Under the pieces are notes generated by a model. It saw nothing but the letters and a program-made list of their open reading frames with translations. It made no database searches and had not been told where the DNA came from. Below are positions 34,084 through 42,570 of a stretch of DNA of 64,000 bases, in pieces; position 1 is the stretch's first letter, and each line of letters starts with the position of its first letter. The stretch lies in contig JAZKIY010000011.1 in assembly GCA_040384665.1 (NCBI GenBank), positions 1 through 64,000 on the forward strand, in the 5' to 3' direction. Source of the DNA: PCRC01 sp040384665 (GTDB lineage: Bacteria > Pseudomonadota > Gammaproteobacteria > Burkholderiales > Burkholderiaceae_C). The position numbers and the translations under genes are program-made.

Positions 34084-35871
34084 ATGTTGCGACGTTTTTT
34101 GCTCTGCTGGCTGGCCACCTTGGCCGTGTTGTCTTGGCCCGTGCAGGCCGCAGCGCCTTCCAAGATCCAGTGGCTGCCCTGGTCTGACGCGCACTTCGAG
34201 CGCGCCAAACGCGAGAACAAGTTCATCCTGCTCGACGTGGAAGCCGTGTGGTGCCATTGGTGCCACGTGATGGACGCGAAGACCTACACCGACCCGACCG
34301 TGCAAAAGCTGATCCGCGAGCGCTACATCGCGGTCAAGGTGAATTCCGACGCCCACCCCGAGATCGCCCGCCGCTACGAAAACTACGGCTGGCCCGCCAC
34401 CGTGGTGTTCGACGCCACCGGCCAGGAGATCGTCAAACGCCGGGGCTTCATGCCGCCGCAGGTGCTCGGCTCCATCCTGGAAGGCATCATCAAGGACCCG
34501 AGCCCGATCGAGTACCTCGACAGCCAGCCCGTCACCGCATTCGCCACCAGCGTCAGCCTGTCGGCCGAGGTGCGTGACGCACTGCAGAAACGCTATGTGG
34601 AGACACACGACCCGGTGCTCGGCGGCCTGAACCAGAACCAGAAGTACATCGACCGCGACACGGTGGAGTACGGCCTGCTGCGCGCCTCACAAGGCGATGC
34701 CAAAGCCGGGCTGATGGCGCGCCAGACGCTGGACGGCGCGCTGGGCCTGATCGACCCGGTGTGGGGTGGCATCTACCAGTACTCGACCGACAACGACTGG
34801 CAACACATCCACTTCGAGAAAATCATCCAGTCGCAGGCCGACGCGCTGCGGCTGTACGCGCTGGCCTGGGCCCGCTTCGGCGAGCCGCGCCACAAGCAGG
34901 CGTTTGAGGCCATCCACCGCTACCTTCGCACCTTTCTCACCTCGCCGGAAGGCGTGTTCTACGTCAGCCAGGACGCCGACCTGGTCAAGGGCCAGCACAG
35001 CGAGTCGTACTTCGCGTTGAACGATGCCGGCCGCCGCGCGCTCGGCACCCCCGCGGTGGACAAAAACCTCTATGCGCGCGAAAACGGCTGGGTCATCCAC
35101 GCACTCGCCACCGCCTACGCCGCCACCGGCGAGCCCCGCTATTTGAGCGAAGCCATCACCGCCACGCGCTGGGTCATCGCCAACCGCAGCCTGCCCGGCG
35201 GCGGCTTCCGCCACGCCGCCCGCGACAGCCACGGCCCCTACCTGGAGGACACCCTGGCCATGGGCCGCGCCTTGCTGGCCATTTACGAAGCCACCGGCGA
35301 CCGCGCCTGGCTGGCCCATGCACAGCGCGCCGCCGACTTCATCGACCAGCGTTTCCGTGTGCCCCAACAACCCGGTTTCGCCACCTCGCCCTACAGCGCC
35401 AAGGCGGTGCTGAAGCCGAAAACCGTGCTCGACGAGAACATCGCCACCGTGCGTTTCGGCAACGCCCTGGCGCGCTACAGCGGCAACAAAAAGTACCAGC
35501 GGCTGGCCGAACACGCGATGCCCTACATCGCCACGGCGCAGGTCGCCCTGTTGCGCAACACCGATCCCGGCATCCTCCAGGCCGCGGCGGAGCTGGGCAG
35601 CGACCCGACCCACATCACCGTGGTCGGCGCCAAAAAAGACCCGGCCGCCGCCGCGCTCTTCCGTGCCGCACTGGCCAAGCCCGCGGTCTACCGCCGCATC
35701 GAGTGGTGGGACCAGCGCGAAGGCGCCATGCCCAACCCCGACGTGCGGTACCCGAGCATGGACCGCGCGGCGGCGTTTCTCTGCACCAACGGCGCCTGTT
35801 CCGCCCCGATCTTTGACGTGACCGAACTCGACCGGGTGGCACGCGAGTTTGAAAAACTCTCGCAGCGCTGA
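34084..35871 (+). CDS. Periplasmic thioredoxin-like DUF255 / six-hairpin protein
   Basis: 595 aa. A signal peptide (about 1-23) leads to a thioredoxin-fold domain of the DUF255/YyaL type with WCHWCH (C57 and C60), then helical repeats of the six-hairpin glycosidase-like fold to the C-terminus (DEN, WLAHAQRAADFIDQ motifs). Most YyaL relatives are cytoplasmic, so the signal peptide is notable. It begins 10 bp after bufC on the same strand and is probably part of that operon, where it could reduce, isomerise or load the cysteine-rich peptide. That role is inference. Confidence 0.82.
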   Translation: MLRRFLLCWLATLAVLSWPVQAAAPSKIQWLPWSDAHFERAKRENKFILLDVEAVWCHWCHVMDAKTYTDPTVQKLIRERYIAVKVNSDAHPEIARRYENYGWPATVVFDATGQEIVKRRGFMPPQVLGSILEGIIKDPSPIEYLDSQPVTAFATSVSLSAEVRDALQKRYVETHDPVLGGLNQNQKYIDRDTVEYGLLRASQGDAKAGLMARQTLDGALGLIDPVWGGIYQYSTDNDWQHIHFEKIIQSQADALRLYALAWARFGEPRHKQAFEAIHRYLRTFLTSPEGVFYVSQDADLVKGQHSESYFALNDAGRRALGTPAVDKNLYARENGWVIHALATAYAATGEPRYLSEAITATRWVIANRSLPGGGFRHAARDSHGPYLEDTLAMGRALLAIYEATGDRAWLAHAQRAADFIDQRFRVPQQPGFATSPYSAKAVLKPKTVLDENIATVRFGNALARYSGNKKYQRLAEHAMPYIATAQVALLRNTDPGILQAAAELGSDPTHITVVGAKKDPAAAALFRAALAKPAVYRRIEWWDQREGAMPNPDVRYPSMDRAAAFLCTNGACSAPIFDVTELDRVAREFEKLSQR

Positions 35872-35873
35872 GG

Positions 35874-35914
35874 GCGGGCCAGCGACCCACACGCAGTGGG
35901 CGAGCGTTGGGGCA
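35874..35914 (+). repeat. GC-rich hairpin repeat family 2, copy 2
   Basis: GGCCAGCGACCCACACGCAG followed by TGGGCGAGCGTTGGGG resembles 21621-21689. The inverted repeat CCCAC-N5-GTGGG can fold. It fills the gap between the DUF255 gene and the AEC carrier, where it may also affect transcription. Confidence 0.6.
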
Positions 35915-35929
35915 CGTTAGCATTGGGGC

Positions 35930-36892
35930 ATGTTCCAACCCGTTGTTGACGCACTGATCCCGGTTGTTTTGCTGATCGCGATCGGCTTCCTCTCGGGGCG
36001 GCTGGGTTTCATCAAGGCCAGCGCGGTCAAAGACCTCTCCAACCTGGTGTTTCTGGTGCTCACGCCGGCCTTGCTGTTCCGCACCATGAGCACGGTGCAC
36101 ATCGAGCAGCTGGACTTCCGGCCGGTGGCGATTTACTTCGTGGCCGCCGGGCTGATTTTTGCCAGCATCCTGGTGTTGCGCGGCTTCAACCGCCGCGCGG
36201 CGGTGCTGGCGCTGGCCAGCACCTTCAGCAACACCCTGATGATCGGCGTGCCGCTGGTGGGCCTGGCCTATGGCGAGGCGGGATTGGTGGTGCTGTTCAC
36301 CCTGGTGTCGGTGCACGCGCTGGTGCTGCTGACCTCGGCCACGCTGGTGCTGGAATTTGCGGTGGCGCGCGAAGCCGCAGGCGGGCAGGCCACGCCGCGC
36401 CACATTGCGCTCACGGTGGCCCGCGCCGCCCGCAGCGCGGTGCTGCACCCGGTGCCGCTGCCCATCATCGCCGGGCTGCTGTTCGCGCAGACCGGGCTCA
36501 GCCTGCCGGCGGTGGTGGACAAACCGCTGCAGCTGCTGGGCAGCGCCTTCAGCCCGCTGGCGCTGGTCTTGGTGGGCGTGACGCTGGCCAGCACCGCGAT
36601 TGGCCCGCACCTCAAAGGCGCGCTGGCGCTGTCGCTGGTCAAGAACGTCGTTCACCCCGTGCTGCTGGCACTGATCGCCTGGGCGCTGGGCCTGTCGGGC
36701 CTGACGCTGCTGGTGATGGTGGTCACGGCGGCACTGCCGATTGGCGCCAACGTGTTCCTGTTCTCCCAGCGCTACCAGGTGGCCGAAGAACTGGTCACGG
36801 CCAGCGTGGCGGTGTCCAGCCTGCTGGGGCTGCTGACGGTCTCGGCGGTGATGGCGCTGCTGACCGCGTTCCCGAATTTCACAGGAGGCTGA
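35930..36892 (+). CDS. AEC (auxin efflux carrier) family transporter
   Basis: 320 aa with ten predicted helices in two bundles of five, the AEC/BART plan used for malate, malonate and other small organic acids in bacteria. Helix-breaking Asn/Pro/Gly positions (ASTFSNTLMIGVPL, TAALPIGANVFLF) match the conserved crossing motifs. The substrate is not known. It is followed by a SugE/Gdx gene 2 bp later, so the two are co-transcribed. Confidence 0.87.
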   Translation: MFQPVVDALIPVVLLIAIGFLSGRLGFIKASAVKDLSNLVFLVLTPALLFRTMSTVHIEQLDFRPVAIYFVAAGLIFASILVLRGFNRRAAVLALASTFSNTLMIGVPLVGLAYGEAGLVVLFTLVSVHALVLLTSATLVLEFAVAREAAGGQATPRHIALTVARAARSAVLHPVPLPIIAGLLFAQTGLSLPAVVDKPLQLLGSAFSPLALVLVGVTLASTAIGPHLKGALALSLVKNVVHPVLLALIAWALGLSGLTLLVMVVTAALPIGANVFLFSQRYQVAEELVTASVAVSSLLGLLTVSAVMALLTAFPNFTGG

Positions 36893-36894
36893 GC

Positions 36895-37209
36895 ATGGCG
36901 TGGGTGTTGCTGGTGGTTGCCGGTGTGCTGGAAGTGGGTTGGGCGATAGGCCTCAAGTACACCGAGGGCTTCACCCGCTTGTGGCCCACGGTGGGCACGG
37001 TGACGGCGATGGTGCTGAGCGTGGCCTTGCTGGGCGTGGCCATGCGCACGCTGCCGGTGGGCACGGCTTACGCGGTGTGGACCGGCATTGGCGCGGTCGG
37101 CACCGTCATTCTGGGCATCGTGCTGTTTGGCGAACCGGCCACGGCCGCGCGGCTGGCCTGTGTGGCGCTGATCGTCAGCGGCATTGTCGGGTTGAAGGTC
37201 ACCGCCTGA
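36895..37209 (+). CDS. sugE: SMR family exporter, SugE/Gdx type
   Basis: A 104-aa, four-helix small multidrug resistance protein. The first helix contains the essential glutamate in GVLEVGWAIGLKYTEGF, and the pattern WAIGLKYT is the Gdx/SugE signature, so guanidinium or quaternary ammonium compounds are the likely substrates, exchanged for protons. An AGGAGG ribosome site lies across the end of the AEC gene. No guanidine riboswitch precedes it, as it is the second gene of the unit. Confidence 0.9.
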   Translation: MAWVLLVVAGVLEVGWAIGLKYTEGFTRLWPTVGTVTAMVLSVALLGVAMRTLPVGTAYAVWTGIGAVGTVILGIVLFGEPATAARLACVALIVSGIVGLKVTA

Positions 37210-37216
37210 GCCGCTG

Positions 37217-37849
37217 TTAAGGGGCGAGCCGCTCGCGCACCCACTGGCCACCGTCCAGCCGGTAACGCAGCCGGTCGTGCAGGCGGCTCTTGCGGCCTTG
37301 CCAGAACTGCCAGGTGTCGGGCTGCAGCCGGTAGCCGCCCCAGTGCGGCGGGCGCGGCGGTTGCAGCAAAAATCGGGCACCGTATTTGGCGGCGTTGGCC
37401 ACCAGCACACCGCGGTCGGGAATCACCTCGCTCTGCGGGCTGGCCCAGGCGCCAATGCGCGAGTCGAGTGGCCGGCTGTGGAAGTAGGCGTCGCTCTCTT
37501 CGCCGCTGACCTGGCTGACCACGCCTTCGATGCGCACCACCCGCTCCAGCTCGACCCAGTGGAACTGCAGCGCGGCATACGGGTTGCCGGCCAGTTCCTG
37601 CCCCTTGCGGCTGTTGTAGTTGGTGTACCAGACGATGCCGCGTTCGTCGTAGCCCTTGACCAGCACCACCCGGGTGCTGGGTCGCAGGTCGCTGCCCACG
37701 GTGGCCAGCGTCATGGCGTTGGGTTCGGGCAGTTGCCCGTCGATCGCCTCGTTGAGCCAGCGGGCAAACTGCTTCAGGGGATCGGCGTCGGAGGCGGATT
37801 CGTTGAGTTCGGCGCGCTCGTAGCTTTTGCGCAGGTCGGCGATGTTCAT
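37217..37849 (-). CDS. pdxH: Pyridoxamine 5'-phosphate oxidase
   Basis: 210 aa. PdxH is an FMN enzyme making pyridoxal 5'-phosphate (vitamin B6) from pyridoxine or pyridoxamine phosphate. Signatures are GIVWYTNYNSRKGQEL, FHWVELERVVRIEG and the C-terminal FWQGRKSRLHDRLRYR. The ATG at 37849 starts the family N-terminus (MNIADLRKSY); an upstream in-frame ATG at 37906 lies in the divergent promoter region. It converges with sugE, 7 bp apart. Confidence 0.95.
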   Translation of the reverse strand: MNIADLRKSYERAELNESASDADPLKQFARWLNEAIDGQLPEPNAMTLATVGSDLRPSTRVVLVKGYDERGIVWYTNYNSRKGQELAGNPYAALQFHWVELERVVRIEGVVSQVSGEESDAYFHSRPLDSRIGAWASPQSEVIPDRGVLVANAAKYGARFLLQPPRPPHWGGYRLQPDTWQFWQGRKSRLHDRLRYRLDGGQWVRERLAP

Positions 37850-37904
37850 TGAACCAGTATAGGCAGGCGTTCTCGGTCGCGTGACCCGTACGGTATAAAG
37901 CGGC

Positions 37905-38876
37905 ATGGAAAACCTTGATTTACGGGTGCTGGCCGACGCACTCGCCTGGCGACAACAGGGTCACCCGGTCACGTTGGTCACGCTGCTCGAAACCTGGGGC
38001 ACCTCGCCCCGGCCACCGGGGGCCTTGCTGGCGTTTCGGGGCGATGGCCAGTTCAGCGGTTCCGGTGCCGGCGGCTACGCCGAAGACGACCTGATCGCCC
38101 GCACCCGGGCGGCGCTGCAGCTGGAAGCGCGCAGCGATTTGCCGTCTGAAATCATCCATGCACTCACACAGGAAGAGGCCGAACGCCAGGGCTTGCCCTG
38201 CGGTGGCAACCTGCGCCTGGTGCAGGAACCCGTGGCAGACGCCAGCTGGATCGCCGAGCTGCTGCAGCGCACCGAGGCGCACCAGAAAGTGGCGCGCACG
38301 CTCACGCTGGCCACCGGCACGGTGATGCTGGGCGAGGGCGAGGCCGCCTGCACCGAACGGTTTGCCTTTGACGGGCTGACGCTGACGCATTGCCTGGGCC
38401 CGCGCTGGCGGGTGGTGGTGATTGGCGCCAGCCAGCTCGGCCAGGCGGTGGCCGGCATGGCGCGCCAGCTCGACATGGACGTGCTGGTCTGCGACCCGCG
38501 CCCCGGCTATGGCCCCGGACGCGACGGCCCCGGCATCACCCGCCTGACCGGTACCCCCGACGTGGCCGTGGCCGCCGCCGCACCCGACCAGCACACCGCC
38601 GTGCTGGCGCTGAGCCACGAACCCGCGCTGGACGACCCGGGGCTGTACGCGGCGCTGGCGTCGCAGGCCTTCTACATTGGCGCTTTAGGTTCGCAGCGCA
38701 ACCAGACCCTGCGCAAGCAGCGCATGGCCGACCGCTACGGCAGCACCGAGGCCGAACTGGCCCGGCTGATTGGCCCGGCCGGGCTCAAGCTGGGGGGCAA
38801 GACGCCGTCGGAAATGGCGCTGTCCATCGTGGCGCAGCTGGTGCAGGTGAAGAACGGCCTGGCGACGGTGTCATGA
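37905..38876 (+). CDS. XdhC/CoxI family molybdenum-cofactor accessory protein
   Basis: 323 aa. The N-terminal CoxI/XdhC region contains VTLLETWGTSPRPPGALLA and GSGAGGYAEDDL; the C-terminal Rossmann domain has VVIGASQLGQAVAG. XdhC proteins bind molybdenum cofactor and deliver the sulfurated form to xanthine dehydrogenase-like enzymes. No such enzyme is in the window. It overlaps a MobA-like transferase gene by 4 bp (ATGA), so the two form a cofactor-maturation pair. Divergent from pdxH with 55 bp between. Confidence 0.88.
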   Translation: MENLDLRVLADALAWRQQGHPVTLVTLLETWGTSPRPPGALLAFRGDGQFSGSGAGGYAEDDLIARTRAALQLEARSDLPSEIIHALTQEEAERQGLPCGGNLRLVQEPVADASWIAELLQRTEAHQKVARTLTLATGTVMLGEGEAACTERFAFDGLTLTHCLGPRWRVVVIGASQLGQAVAGMARQLDMDVLVCDPRPGYGPGRDGPGITRLTGTPDVAVAAAAPDQHTAVLALSHEPALDDPGLYAALASQAFYIGALGSQRNQTLRKQRMADRYGSTEAELARLIGPAGLKLGGKTPSEMALSIVAQLVQVKNGLATVS

Positions 38877-39412
38877 AACCGACCGTCATCGTGCTGGCGT
38901 CGGGCAAGGGCGAACGCTTCAAGGCCTCGGGTGGCGAGGTCTACAAACTCAAGGCGCTGCTCGGCGGCAAGCCGGTGCTGCAGCACACGCTGGACGCGGT
39001 CAGGGCCAGCGGTCTGCCCTGGCATCTGGAAGACAAGGGCCACCCCGGCATGGGCGACTCGATCGCCGCCGCCGTGCGCGCCACCCAGCACGCCGCCGGC
39101 TGGCTCATCTTGCCGGGCGACTTGCCGCTGGTGCGCGGCAGCACGCTGCTGGAGCTGGCGCTGGAACTCGCCAATTACGACATCGTGGTGCCGCTGTACG
39201 AAGGCCAGCGGGGCCACCCGGTGGGGTTTTCGGCCGCCTGCGGGCCGGCGTTGATGGGCCTGAGCGGGGCGGAAGGCGCGGCCTCGGTGCTGACCACACG
39301 GCCGGTGGCGCGCATCCCGGTGGAGGACGTGGGGGTGGTGACCGACGTGGACACGCTCGACGCGCTGGCCGCCGCCGAAGCGCTGTGGCAGGCACGCCAG
39401 ACCGGCGGTTAA
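38873..39412 (+). CDS. MobA/MocA-like molybdenum-cofactor nucleotidyltransferase
   Basis: 179 aa with the NTP-transferase fold: N-terminal LASGKGERFKASGG phosphate loop, LPGDLPLV metal motif and the typical C-terminal VEDVGVVTDVDTLDA. MocA-type enzymes attach CMP to molybdopterin for xanthine dehydrogenase/CO dehydrogenase family proteins, which agrees with the overlapping xdhC gene. Specificity for CTP versus GTP is not determined. Converges with chaC. Confidence 0.85.
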   Translation: MKPTVIVLASGKGERFKASGGEVYKLKALLGGKPVLQHTLDAVRASGLPWHLEDKGHPGMGDSIAAAVRATQHAAGWLILPGDLPLVRGSTLLELALELANYDIVVPLYEGQRGHPVGFSAACGPALMGLSGAEGAASVLTTRPVARIPVEDVGVVTDVDTLDALAAAEALWQARQTGG

Positions 39413-39419
39413 ACCCCGT

Positions 39420-40016
39420 TTAAGCCCGGTTCTGCTCGGCCAGCTGCAGCAGCCGGCCCAGGCGCCGGTCCACAATGCCGTGCGCGAGCAGGCACTCGTA
39501 GGTCTGGCTGGCGTAGTCCAGTGTGGTGCCGTAGCGGCCACAGGCGGCAGAAAACACCTGCCGGTAGTGCGACTCGCTGAGTTCACCGGTGTAGTTGGGG
39601 CTCTGGCGCGACAGGGTGAAAGCCAGGGCCTTCACCGGGCCTTGCGGCGTGGCGCATTGGAGCCATTTCGGGTCGTACACGCCGGTCACCATCTCGCGTT
39701 GCCAGAGTTTGTCGAGCACCGCATGGGCGTCTTTCTGGGGAATGCGGAACGCCACGCCCTGGCAACTGCCGCCGGAGAGCAGCGCAAACACCAGGCCCGG
39801 GCATTCCGGCGAGCCGCGGTTGATGCGGCTCCACATCTTCAGCGCCCGGTGCCAGCCGTGCACTTTGGCGGGCCGGTGTTCGGCGGCTTCAAAGTCGGGC
39901 CGCCAGATCAGCGAGCCGTAGCCAAACACCCACAGGTCCGAGTTGCCGCCCCAGACCTGGTGCACCGCGGCCAGCATCGGCTCGGGGTCGCGGACGGGGG
40001 AGGGCCAGGCGGTCAT
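39420..40016 (-). CDS. chaC: ChaC-like gamma-glutamylcyclotransferase
   Basis: 198 aa with the cyclotransferase core WVFGYGSLIWRPDF near residue 29-42, which binds glutathione, and the following EHRPAKVHGWHRALKMWS. ChaC degrades glutathione to 5-oxoproline and Cys-Gly in the cytoplasm. The catalytic Glu lies in the ITGVYDPKWLQ / CxxP region typical of the family. Standing alone between convergent mocA and a dispersed repeat copy. Confidence 0.9.
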   Translation of the reverse strand: MTAWPSPVRDPEPMLAAVHQVWGGNSDLWVFGYGSLIWRPDFEAAEHRPAKVHGWHRALKMWSRINRGSPECPGLVFALLSGGSCQGVAFRIPQKDAHAVLDKLWQREMVTGVYDPKWLQCATPQGPVKALAFTLSRQSPNYTGELSESHYRQVFSAACGRYGTTLDYASQTYECLLAHGIVDRRLGRLLQLAEQNRA

Positions 40017-40091
40017 GGGGTATCAACGCGGCATGGCTTTTGGGCGATGACGGGGCCGTTTAAATGGCGTTGCAGGCCTCCAACAGGCAAA

Positions 40092-40156
40092 AATAATGCC
40101 AAATCGGCCTTGAGCCCTAGTGAAACCTTGCGGTACAGCTATCAAAAAAGGAGCTT
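40092..40156 (+). repeat. Dispersed ~65-bp repeat, copy E, intergenic
   Basis: Contains ATGCCAAATCGGCCTTGAG, CCCTAGTGAAACCTTGCGGT and ACAGCTATCAAAAAAGGAGC. It lies in the 164-bp gap between chaC and gloA, both on the minus strand. No gene is overlapped. Confidence 0.9.
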
Positions 40157-40180
40157 TGGACCGGCTGCCCGCCATGGCTT

Positions 40181-40591
40181 TCAGCGCAGACCTTGCCCAC
40201 CCGCGCCCTCGGCACGCTGGATCAGCTCGATCTTGTAGCCGTCCGGGTCGGTCACGAAGGCGATCACCGTGCTGCCGCCGGCCACCGGGCCGGCTTCGCG
40301 GGTGACGTTGCCGCCGGCGGCCTTGATCTTCTCAACGGCGGCGTAGGCGTCGGGCACGCCCAGTGCGATGTGGCCGTAGGCGGTGCCCATGTCGTACTGC
40401 GCAACGCCGTAGTTGTAGGTCAGTTCGATCTCGGCGTGGTCTGGGTTGCTGCCGTAGCCCAGAAAGGCGAGGGCGTACTTGTACTCCGGGTTGTCCGAGG
40501 TGCGCAGCAGTTGCATGCCGAGCACCTGGGTGTAGAAGTCAATCGAACGCGGGAGGTTGCCCACGCGGAGCATGGTGTGGAGGAGTCGCAT
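40181..40591 (-). CDS. gloA: Lactoylglutathione lyase (glyoxalase I)
   Basis: 136 aa. GloA isomerises the methylglyoxal-glutathione adduct to S-lactoylglutathione. The sequence MRLLHTMLRVGNLPRSIDFY and the metal-binding His and Glu (HTMLRV, EIELTYN, GHIALGV, YKIELIQ) match the nickel type. A longer in-frame region upstream overlaps the thioesterase gene and is rejected. It lies 22 bp after the thioesterase stop, possibly co-transcribed. Confidence 0.95.
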   Translation of the reverse strand: MRLLHTMLRVGNLPRSIDFYTQVLGMQLLRTSDNPEYKYALAFLGYGSNPDHAEIELTYNYGVAQYDMGTAYGHIALGVPDAYAAVEKIKAAGGNVTREAGPVAGGSTVIAFVTDPDGYKIELIQRAEGAGGQGLR

Positions 40592-40613
40592 GCCCCCATT
40601 TTGCCGTGATGGC

Positions 40614-41165
40614 TCAGGCGCTGCGCGGCGGAAACTCAAACACCAGGCAGGTGGTGGTGGCATGGGCGTACAACTTGCCATCGGGCCCGACGATGCGCGC
40701 CTCGGCGGTGGCGAGTTGTTTGCCGGCGTGCAGCACCGTGCCAATGGCCCGCAACGGGCCCGACTTGTGCGAGGCCGAGCGCACGATGTTCACCCCCAGT
40801 TCGGCGGTGGTGTAGGCCCGGCCCACGGGCATGGTGGTGTGCACCGCGCAGCCGAGTGCCGAATCGAGCAGCGTGGCGTACCAGCCGCCGTGCACCGTGC
40901 CCAGCGGGTTGTAGTGCTTGAGCTGCGGCGTGCCCTGGAACACCGCCTTGCCGGGGGCGATCTCCACCAACGCGAAATCCATCGTGTCAGCGATGTGGGG
41001 GTAGGGTGAGTGGCCGTCGAGCATGGCCTGCATCTGCTCCAGCCCGGTTTTGCCAACCAGCATGTCGGGCGTGGCCAGCCCGGCCTTGCCGCCTGCGGCC
41101 AGCATGCGGGCACGCACCGCTTCGACTTCCATCAGCCACTGGGCCTGGATCTGTTCAGCACTCAT
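40614..41165 (-). CDS. PaaI-type hotdog acyl-CoA thioesterase
   Basis: 183 aa. The hotdog fold is shown by TVHGGWYATLLDSALGCAVH (HGGW motif) with the helix following, as in PaaI-like thioesterases that release free CoA from aromatic or medium-chain acyl-CoAs. An extra N-terminal helix of about 45 residues precedes the core. It is divergent from a MarR-family gene, and the two share an intergenic region with two palindromes, so the MarR protein probably regulates it. Confidence 0.9.
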   Translation of the reverse strand: MSAEQIQAQWLMEVEAVRARMLAAGGKAGLATPDMLVGKTGLEQMQAMLDGHSPYPHIADTMDFALVEIAPGKAVFQGTPQLKHYNPLGTVHGGWYATLLDSALGCAVHTTMPVGRAYTTAELGVNIVRSASHKSGPLRAIGTVLHAGKQLATAEARIVGPDGKLYAHATTTCLVFEFPPRSA

Positions 41166-41181
41166 CGGGTAACTCCTACGG

Positions 41182-41208
41182 TTGTATCTACAACAATTGT
41201 AGCTACAA
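41182..41208. promoter_or_regulatory. Tandem MarR-type operators
   Basis: Two 12-bp palindromes of the form TTGTA-N2-TACAA (41182-41193 and 41197-41208) separated by 3 bp lie in the 53-bp divergent gap. Their spacing of 15 bp places them on the DNA about one and a half turns apart. They are the likely binding sites of the adjacent MarR protein for both genes. Confidence 0.75.
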
Positions 41209-41218
41209 TCAAAAGACG

Positions 41219-41662
41219 ATGAAAGTCACCCAGGCGTCAGAGCCCACCGTCCAGCCGCAAGGCTGCACCAACCTCAAGCTGCGCCAGCTGATGCGCCGCG
41301 TGACGCAGCACTACGACGCCGAGGTCGGCAAGTCGGGCCTGAAGGGCACGCAGTACTCGCTGCTGTCGCACGTGGTGCTGCTTGGGCCGATCCGCCCGGT
41401 GGATTTGGCCGCGCAAATGAAGGTCACCGCCTCCACCCTGTCGCGCAACCTGCAGCCCCTGGTGGCCGCCGGCTGGCTGGAAGTGACGGCCGGGGACGAC
41501 GCGCGCAGCCGCCTGGTGCTGGCCACCGCCGCCGGCCGCGAGAAACGCACCGAGGCGCAGCGCCGCTGGAAAACCGCGCAACTGCAGATCAACGCCGCGC
41601 TCGGCCCGGCCAATGTGGTGGCGCTGCACGCGCTGATTGACGGCGCGCTGCAGCGGCTGTAG
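41219..41662 (+). CDS. MarR family regulator
   Basis: 147 aa with the MarR winged helix (GLKGTQYSLLSHVVLLGPIRP, then LAAQMKVTASTLSRNLQPLVAAGWL) and flanking dimer helices. It stands divergent from the PaaI-like thioesterase, with two palindromic sites between, and is probably its repressor and its own. Start at 41219 is supported by position just after the operators; an in-frame extension runs back across them. Confidence 0.93.
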   Translation: MKVTQASEPTVQPQGCTNLKLRQLMRRVTQHYDAEVGKSGLKGTQYSLLSHVVLLGPIRPVDLAAQMKVTASTLSRNLQPLVAAGWLEVTAGDDARSRLVLATAAGREKRTEAQRRWKTAQLQINAALGPANVVALHALIDGALQRL

Positions 41663-41723
41663 GGTGTGGGCCACGCGTCCCGGGGCCCCCGTCGGGGCCA
41701 CCCTTTTTCTCAGGACGTTTTCC

Positions 41724-42379
41724 ATGCATTTGTTGTCACACAGCCCCCTGCCAGTGGCTGTTTTCTGGGGCTGTTTCTGTTGTCTGGCGTTGGCCATGCG
41801 GAACGCCCGATGAATGTGGACGATGCCGGCGTGGGTACGACCCGTACCGGCTTTGTGGAAACTTGGTACGCCCGCGAGCCAGGTGGGGGCAGGGTGTGGA
41901 ACGTGGCGTCAACCTACGTACCGCTGACCGGTATGGAGTTCACAGTCACCGGCTCCCGCGACCGAACCGAAGGCCTGACCACCACCGGCCTGGAAGGCAA
42001 GTTCCAACTGACCCGGCCACAGGCGGGCGGGTGTTACCAGGCGGTGGCGCTGGAGCTGACCCACCCACGCGGCCAGCGCGGCCCCACGTCGTTTGCGAAC
42101 GGCATCATGAGCTGCGATGTCGGTCGGAGTGCGGTGCACATGAACCTGGGCCTGGTCCGTGCGCCTGGTGGGCCGTCATTGCCCATCGCCGGGGTGGCGT
42201 GGGAGCGGGCCTTTGGCGCGGTGACCGGGTAGGTGGAGTGGCAGGTGCAACGTGACGAGAAACCCACCCTGGGCATGGGCTTGCGTACCGAGCTGGTGAA
42301 AGACGTCGATCTGGGTGCCAGCGTGGGACGCAACGGCGGTGAAACGCTCTACAGCGTGGGCATGAAGTTCGAGTTCTGA
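41724..42379 (+). pseudogene. Decayed outer-membrane beta-barrel protein gene (frameshift and TAG)
   Basis: A body frame from about 41750 to 42379 encodes alternating beta strands ending in KFEF, typical of an outer-membrane barrel, but it is interrupted by an in-frame TAG at 42230-42232; translation resumes in the same frame (VEWQVQRDEKPTLGMG). At the 5' end the plausible signal peptide starting with ATG at 41724 (MHLLSHSPLPVAVFW) is in a different frame and runs into a stop, so a frameshift near 41760-41800 is also needed. The frame contains two Cys likely disulfide-linked. Family not recognised. If no error is present the gene is dead. Confidence 0.7.
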
Positions 42380-42570
42380 CCGCCTGATGGCCATTCGCCC
42401 GTTTGACGGCGGGTTCTCCTACACCCAGTCAGCGCTTTGGATTGGAACGCCTGGCCTTGCAGGCCCACGCTGTGCGCCAGGCTGCCGGGGTACCTTAGGC
42501 GTTGACCTGTTCCGCCGCCGCAACCATTCTGGCCAGCGGCAGGGTGGGCATCACACCAAGGAACAACTCC

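Noticed and set aside
36893..36895. Guanidine riboswitch before sugE/gdx
   Set aside because: Only two bases separate it from the AEC gene, leaving no room for an aptamer.
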